Of a DNA stretch of 8,240 nt, positions 5,929-8,240 are shown one piece after another. How positions within the stretch are numbered: the first letter of the stretch is position 1; every line of letters starts with the position of its first letter. Under the pieces are notes generated by a model. That model ran no database searches and was not told the origin of the DNA. It saw only the letters and a program-made list of their open reading frames with translations. The DNA comes from Deltaproteobacteria bacterium (lineage in GTDB: Bacteria; Desulfobacterota; Desulfobulbia; Desulfobulbales; Desulfobulbaceae), in contig JAJRVA010000247.1 in NCBI GenBank assembly GCA_024277485.1, forward strand, positions 1 through 8,240, read 5' to 3'. The position numbers and the translations under genes are program-made.

Positions 5929-7023
5929 TCAGTAGGTTTTCAGTACATTGTAAAGGGTGTCTCTTTCCACCGGTTCCCGGCCGGCCTCTCGTATAAGCCG
6001 GATAAGGGTCCTGTGCCCCAGGGCCTGGTCCGTATCAGCGCCGGCCATATGGGTAATGACTTCTTCCTTGACCGTGCCGTCCATGTCATCAGCCCCGAAC
6101 GACAAGGCTACCTGGGCCAGCTTGGGGCCGATCATGACCCAGTATGCCTTGATATGGGGAAAATTATCAAGCATCAGCCTGGCAACGGCTATGTTTTTCA
6201 GGTCATCGATCCCGGTGGTACCTGACTGGTCAGCCATTTCAGTATTCTTGGGATGAAAGGCCAGGGGGATGAAGGCAAGGAAACCACCTGTTTCATCCTG
6301 GGCCTGTCGCAGGGTATCAAGATGCTCCAGCCGTTCATCAATAGTCTCAATGTGTCCATAGAGCATGGTTGCATTGGTGTTGATCCCTGAGCGGTGCGCT
6401 GTTTTTGCCACCTCGATCCATCCCCGGCCGGAGAGTTTTTTCTCACAGGTTAGTTCACGGATACGGGGACTGAAGACTTCCGCACCGCCTCCCGGTATGG
6501 AACCCAGTCCAGCGGCCTTCAGTTCTGCAAGCGTCTCGCTGACCGATTTGCCGGCCAGTTCAGCCAGGTGATAAATTTCAACACAGGTAAAGGCCTGGAT
6601 ATGGACATCAGGCCGTATCTCCCTGATACCCTGAAGCAGCTCCAGGTAATAGGAGTAGGGCAGGTCCGGATGAATACCACCGACCATGTGGATCTCGTTG
6701 ATCGGCTCATCAAGACGGTGCCGGACTTTCTGCTTCACCTCGTCGACATTCATCTCATAGGCAAGGTCGGAGTCCTTGTCCTTGCCGAAAGCGCAGAATT
6801 TACAGAGGTTTGTGCAGATGTTGGAATAGTTTATATGCTGGTTATAAATAAAGTATGCTTTATTGCCGTTTTTCTTTTCACGGACAATATTGGCAAGAAA
6901 GCCCAGGCTGAGAATGTCGTTTGATTCAAACAGGCGCCTTCCGTCATCCAGGTCCAGCCGTGTGCCTGCATGGACTTTTTCAAGAATATCACCAAAACCG
7001 GCTTTTTGAACAAGAGCGTCCAT
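5929..7023 (-). CDS. mqnE: Aminodeoxyfutalosine synthase MqnE (radical SAM)
   Basis: Radical SAM enzyme that joins the MqnA product to the adenosyl group of SAM, releasing carbon dioxide and giving aminodeoxyfutalosine. The 364-residue length is typical. The cluster-binding cysteines are Cys70, Cys74 and Cys77 (NICTNLCKFCAF), preceded by IYNQHINYSN. Other family marks are EIHMVGGIHPDLPY, VHIQAFTCVEIYH, LGSIPGGGAEVF, NATMLYGHIET, FIPLAFHPKNT and YWVMIGPKLAQVALSFGADDMDGT. The ATG at 7023 is the first plausible start; no strong Shine-Dalgarno precedes it. It lies 27 bases after the rpoD stop with no convincing terminator between (only a 5-bp stem across the rpoD stop). It is the first menaquinone gene in the cluster and shares ancestry with mqnC, about 7 bases downstream. 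The resemblance to F420 CofG/CofH enzymes is superfamily-level only. Confidence 0.95.
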   Translation of the reverse strand: MDALVQKAGFGDILEKVHAGTRLDLDDGRRLFESNDILSLGFLANIVREKKNGNKAYFIYNQHINYSNICTNLCKFCAFGKDKDSDLAYEMNVDEVKQKVRHRLDEPINEIHMVGGIHPDLPYSYYLELLQGIREIRPDVHIQAFTCVEIYHLAELAGKSVSETLAELKAAGLGSIPGGGAEVFSPRIRELTCEKKLSGRGWIEVAKTAHRSGINTNATMLYGHIETIDERLEHLDTLRQAQDETGGFLAFIPLAFHPKNTEMADQSGTTGIDDLKNIAVARLMLDNFPHIKAYWVMIGPKLAQVALSFGADDMDGTVKEEVITHMAGADTDQALGHRTLIRLIREAGREPVERDTLYNVLKTY

Positions 7024-7050
7024 GAGATATTTGCTGGGCGGACTGGACTT

Positions 7051-8240
7051 TTAATCCAGGAAAAAACGGAGTTTTTCGCGCCGGCTCGAATGGCGGAGAC
7101 GGTTAAGCGCTTTTTTCTCGATCTGACGGATACGCTCACGGGACACATTGAACCGCTTGCCGATTTCTTCCAGGGTGTATTCCGCCTTTTCGCCGATACC
7201 GAAACGGAGCCTGATAATTTTTTCCTCGCGATCGGTCAGGGAAGAGAGTACTTCCGCCACCCGGCCGGCAAGTTCACGGTTCTGGACCGCGTCATAGGGG
7301 GATTCGGATTCCTGGTTTTCAAGGAAATCGCCCAGGGTGGAGTCATCATCACCCACCGGTGTCTCCAGGGAAATGGGTTCCCTGGATGCCTCCAGGATCG
7401 CCAGGATCTTGTCCATGGGCAGATCCGTCATCTTGGAGATTTCCACCGGGGTCGGTTCCCGGCCCAGTTCCTTGAGCAGCGAATAGAAGGCCTTGAAAAA
7501 CTGGCTGCGCAGTTCCAGAAAATGAACCGGAAGCCGGATTGTCCGTGTCTTATCAAGAATGGCCCGGGTTATGGCCTGGCGTATCCACCAGGATGCGTAG
7601 GTGGAAAACTTGTTGCCCTTTTTATAGTCGAACCGGAAAACAGCCCGCATGAGGCCGAGGTTTCCCTCCTGGATAAGGTCGGCCAGGGTCAGTCCCTGGT
7701 GCATGTACCTTTTTGCAATGGAAACAACAAGGCGCAGGTTGGCCCGTATCATGGCGTCTTTTGCCGTTTCAATAGAGCGGTTGTACGCTTCCAGCCTGGT
7801 GTGGAGCTCGAAGAGTTCCCGGATGTCGAGGTGCTTTTGCGCCGCCACCATGACACAGTGACGCATGTAGTTGAGCTGCTGTTTCTTGGGTTTGAGGGTG
7901 GGATCTCTTTTTTCCCAGAGATCAATACGGTCAACCAGCATTTTCATTTCCGTGGTGTCGGAGCTGTCCGCACGGATTGCTATGATAATGGCATCAAAAC
8001 CTTCCCGTATGGTCTTGGAGTACTTTGCCTCGTCTTCAGGGGTCAGAAGATCAAACTGCCCCATTTCCCTGAGGTAGGTGGTCGTTGTTTCCTCGCTGTC
8101 ATGTTCTTCGCTGTTCGGCAGGGCATCCGAATCAACACCATCAGGCAGGGATTTTGACTTTCCGGTCCAGTCTTCACCGGAAAGAGTTTTTTTCTTTCCA
8201 GATTTTTCCTGGGTAACTATCTGAATGTTGTTTTCACCCA
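7051..8240 (-). CDS. rpoD: Housekeeping RNA polymerase sigma factor RpoD, N-terminal part outside window
   Basis: Primary sigma factor that directs RNA polymerase to -35/-10 promoters. The frame stays open through 8240 with no stop, so the gene begins beyond the right edge. The in-window Met at 8064 is internal: it lies inside the conserved region 1.2 string YLREMG. The visible 395 residues comprise an acidic, lysine/serine-rich segment (end of region 1.1), region 1.2, a short non-conserved region of roughly 85 residues, region 2 (ANLRLVVSIAKRY, DLIQEGNLGLMRAV, KFSTYASWWIRQAITRAI), region 3 (VHFLE, ELGREPTP, REPISLETPVG) and region 4 with the helix-turn-helix TLEEIGKRFNVSRERIRQIE and the RpoD-type ending LRFFLD. 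The His and Glu of VHFLE match the extended -10 contacts. The middle of region 3 (RSQFFKAFYSLLK) departs from the common INKLIRTSR-like form. It is probably co-transcribed with mqnE. Confidence 0.95.
   Translation of the reverse strand, partial: GENNIQIVTQEKSGKKKTLSGEDWTGKSKSLPDGVDSDALPNSEEHDSEETTTTYLREMGQFDLLTPEDEAKYSKTIREGFDAIIIAIRADSSDTTEMKMLVDRIDLWEKRDPTLKPKKQQLNYMRHCVMVAAQKHLDIRELFELHTRLEAYNRSIETAKDAMIRANLRLVVSIAKRYMHQGLTLADLIQEGNLGLMRAVFRFDYKKGNKFSTYASWWIRQAITRAILDKTRTIRLPVHFLELRSQFFKAFYSLLKELGREPTPVEISKMTDLPMDKILAILEASREPISLETPVGDDDSTLGDFLENQESESPYDAVQNRELAGRVAEVLSSLTDREEKIIRLRFGIGEKAEYTLEEIGKRFNVSRERIRQIEKKALNRLRHSSRREKLRFFLD

Noticed and set aside
4863..7023. The two radical SAM genes as F420 biosynthesis enzymes CofG/CofH
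   Set aside because: They share the superfamily, but motifs such as MVGGIHPDLPY and LLQGGLHP, the mqnX and mqnA neighbours and the absence of other F420 genes fit MqnE and MqnC.
6970..8157. Long open frame on the plus strand opposite rpoD
   Set aside because: It is exactly antisense to a clearly conserved sigma factor, its translation shows no recognisable domain, and it arises from the base composition of the real gene.
1..8240. CRISPR array, toxin-antitoxin pair, phage or transposase gene
   Set aside because: No regularly spaced direct repeats and no such protein families were seen on either strand. The only hint of mobility is the intergenic repeat region.

Overview
The window looks like chromosomal DNA from an anaerobic Desulfobacterota (former Deltaproteobacteria) bacterium, possibly Desulfobulbales-like. 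The lineage is an inference from family style: a cyclic-nucleotide-domain protein fused to DUF4388/PATAN, a complete set of early futalosine-pathway genes, and an RpoD with a short non-conserved region. No ribosomal or other marker gene confirms it.

Layout. One plus-strand gene enters from the left edge and ends at 1027. It encodes a regulatory protein with a putative zinc-binding N-terminus, a cNMP-binding-like beta-roll and a PATAN/DUF4388 domain. A gene-free stretch of about 294 bp follows (1028-1321). It is rich in inverted repeats and contains a repeat-like motif. Everything to its right is on the minus strand. Reading in the direction of transcription (right to left): the 3' part of rpoD (its 5' end lies beyond 8240), then mqnE, mqnC, mqnX, a fused mqnA-ubiE gene, ubiX, and finally tRNA-Gln(CUG). 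The tRNA has its own near-consensus sigma-70 promoter just after ubiX.

How the genes work together. MqnA dehydrates chorismate to 3-[(1-carboxyvinyl)oxy]benzoate. MqnE adds it to SAM to give aminodeoxyfutalosine. MqnX deaminates this to futalosine. After hydrolysis by MqnB (not in the window), MqnC cyclises dehypoxanthine futalosine. MqnD and the prenylation and decarboxylation enzymes (MqnP/MqnL type) are also not in the window. UbiX is the likely source of prenyl-FMN for the UbiD-like decarboxylase, and the UbiE/MenG domain does the final C-methylation of demethylmenaquinone. The five genes are packed with gaps of 2 to 14 bases or a 4-base overlap, so they are very probably one operon, possibly read on from rpoD (27-base gap).

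The most unusual items are: the single-chain fusion of MqnA (the chorismate-consuming step) with UbiE/MenG (the last step); the altered SAM-binding motif in that methyltransferase; the cNMP-like domain lacking its phosphate-binding arginine; and the repeat-rich intergenic region. I found no phage genes, intact transposase, CRISPR array or defence system.
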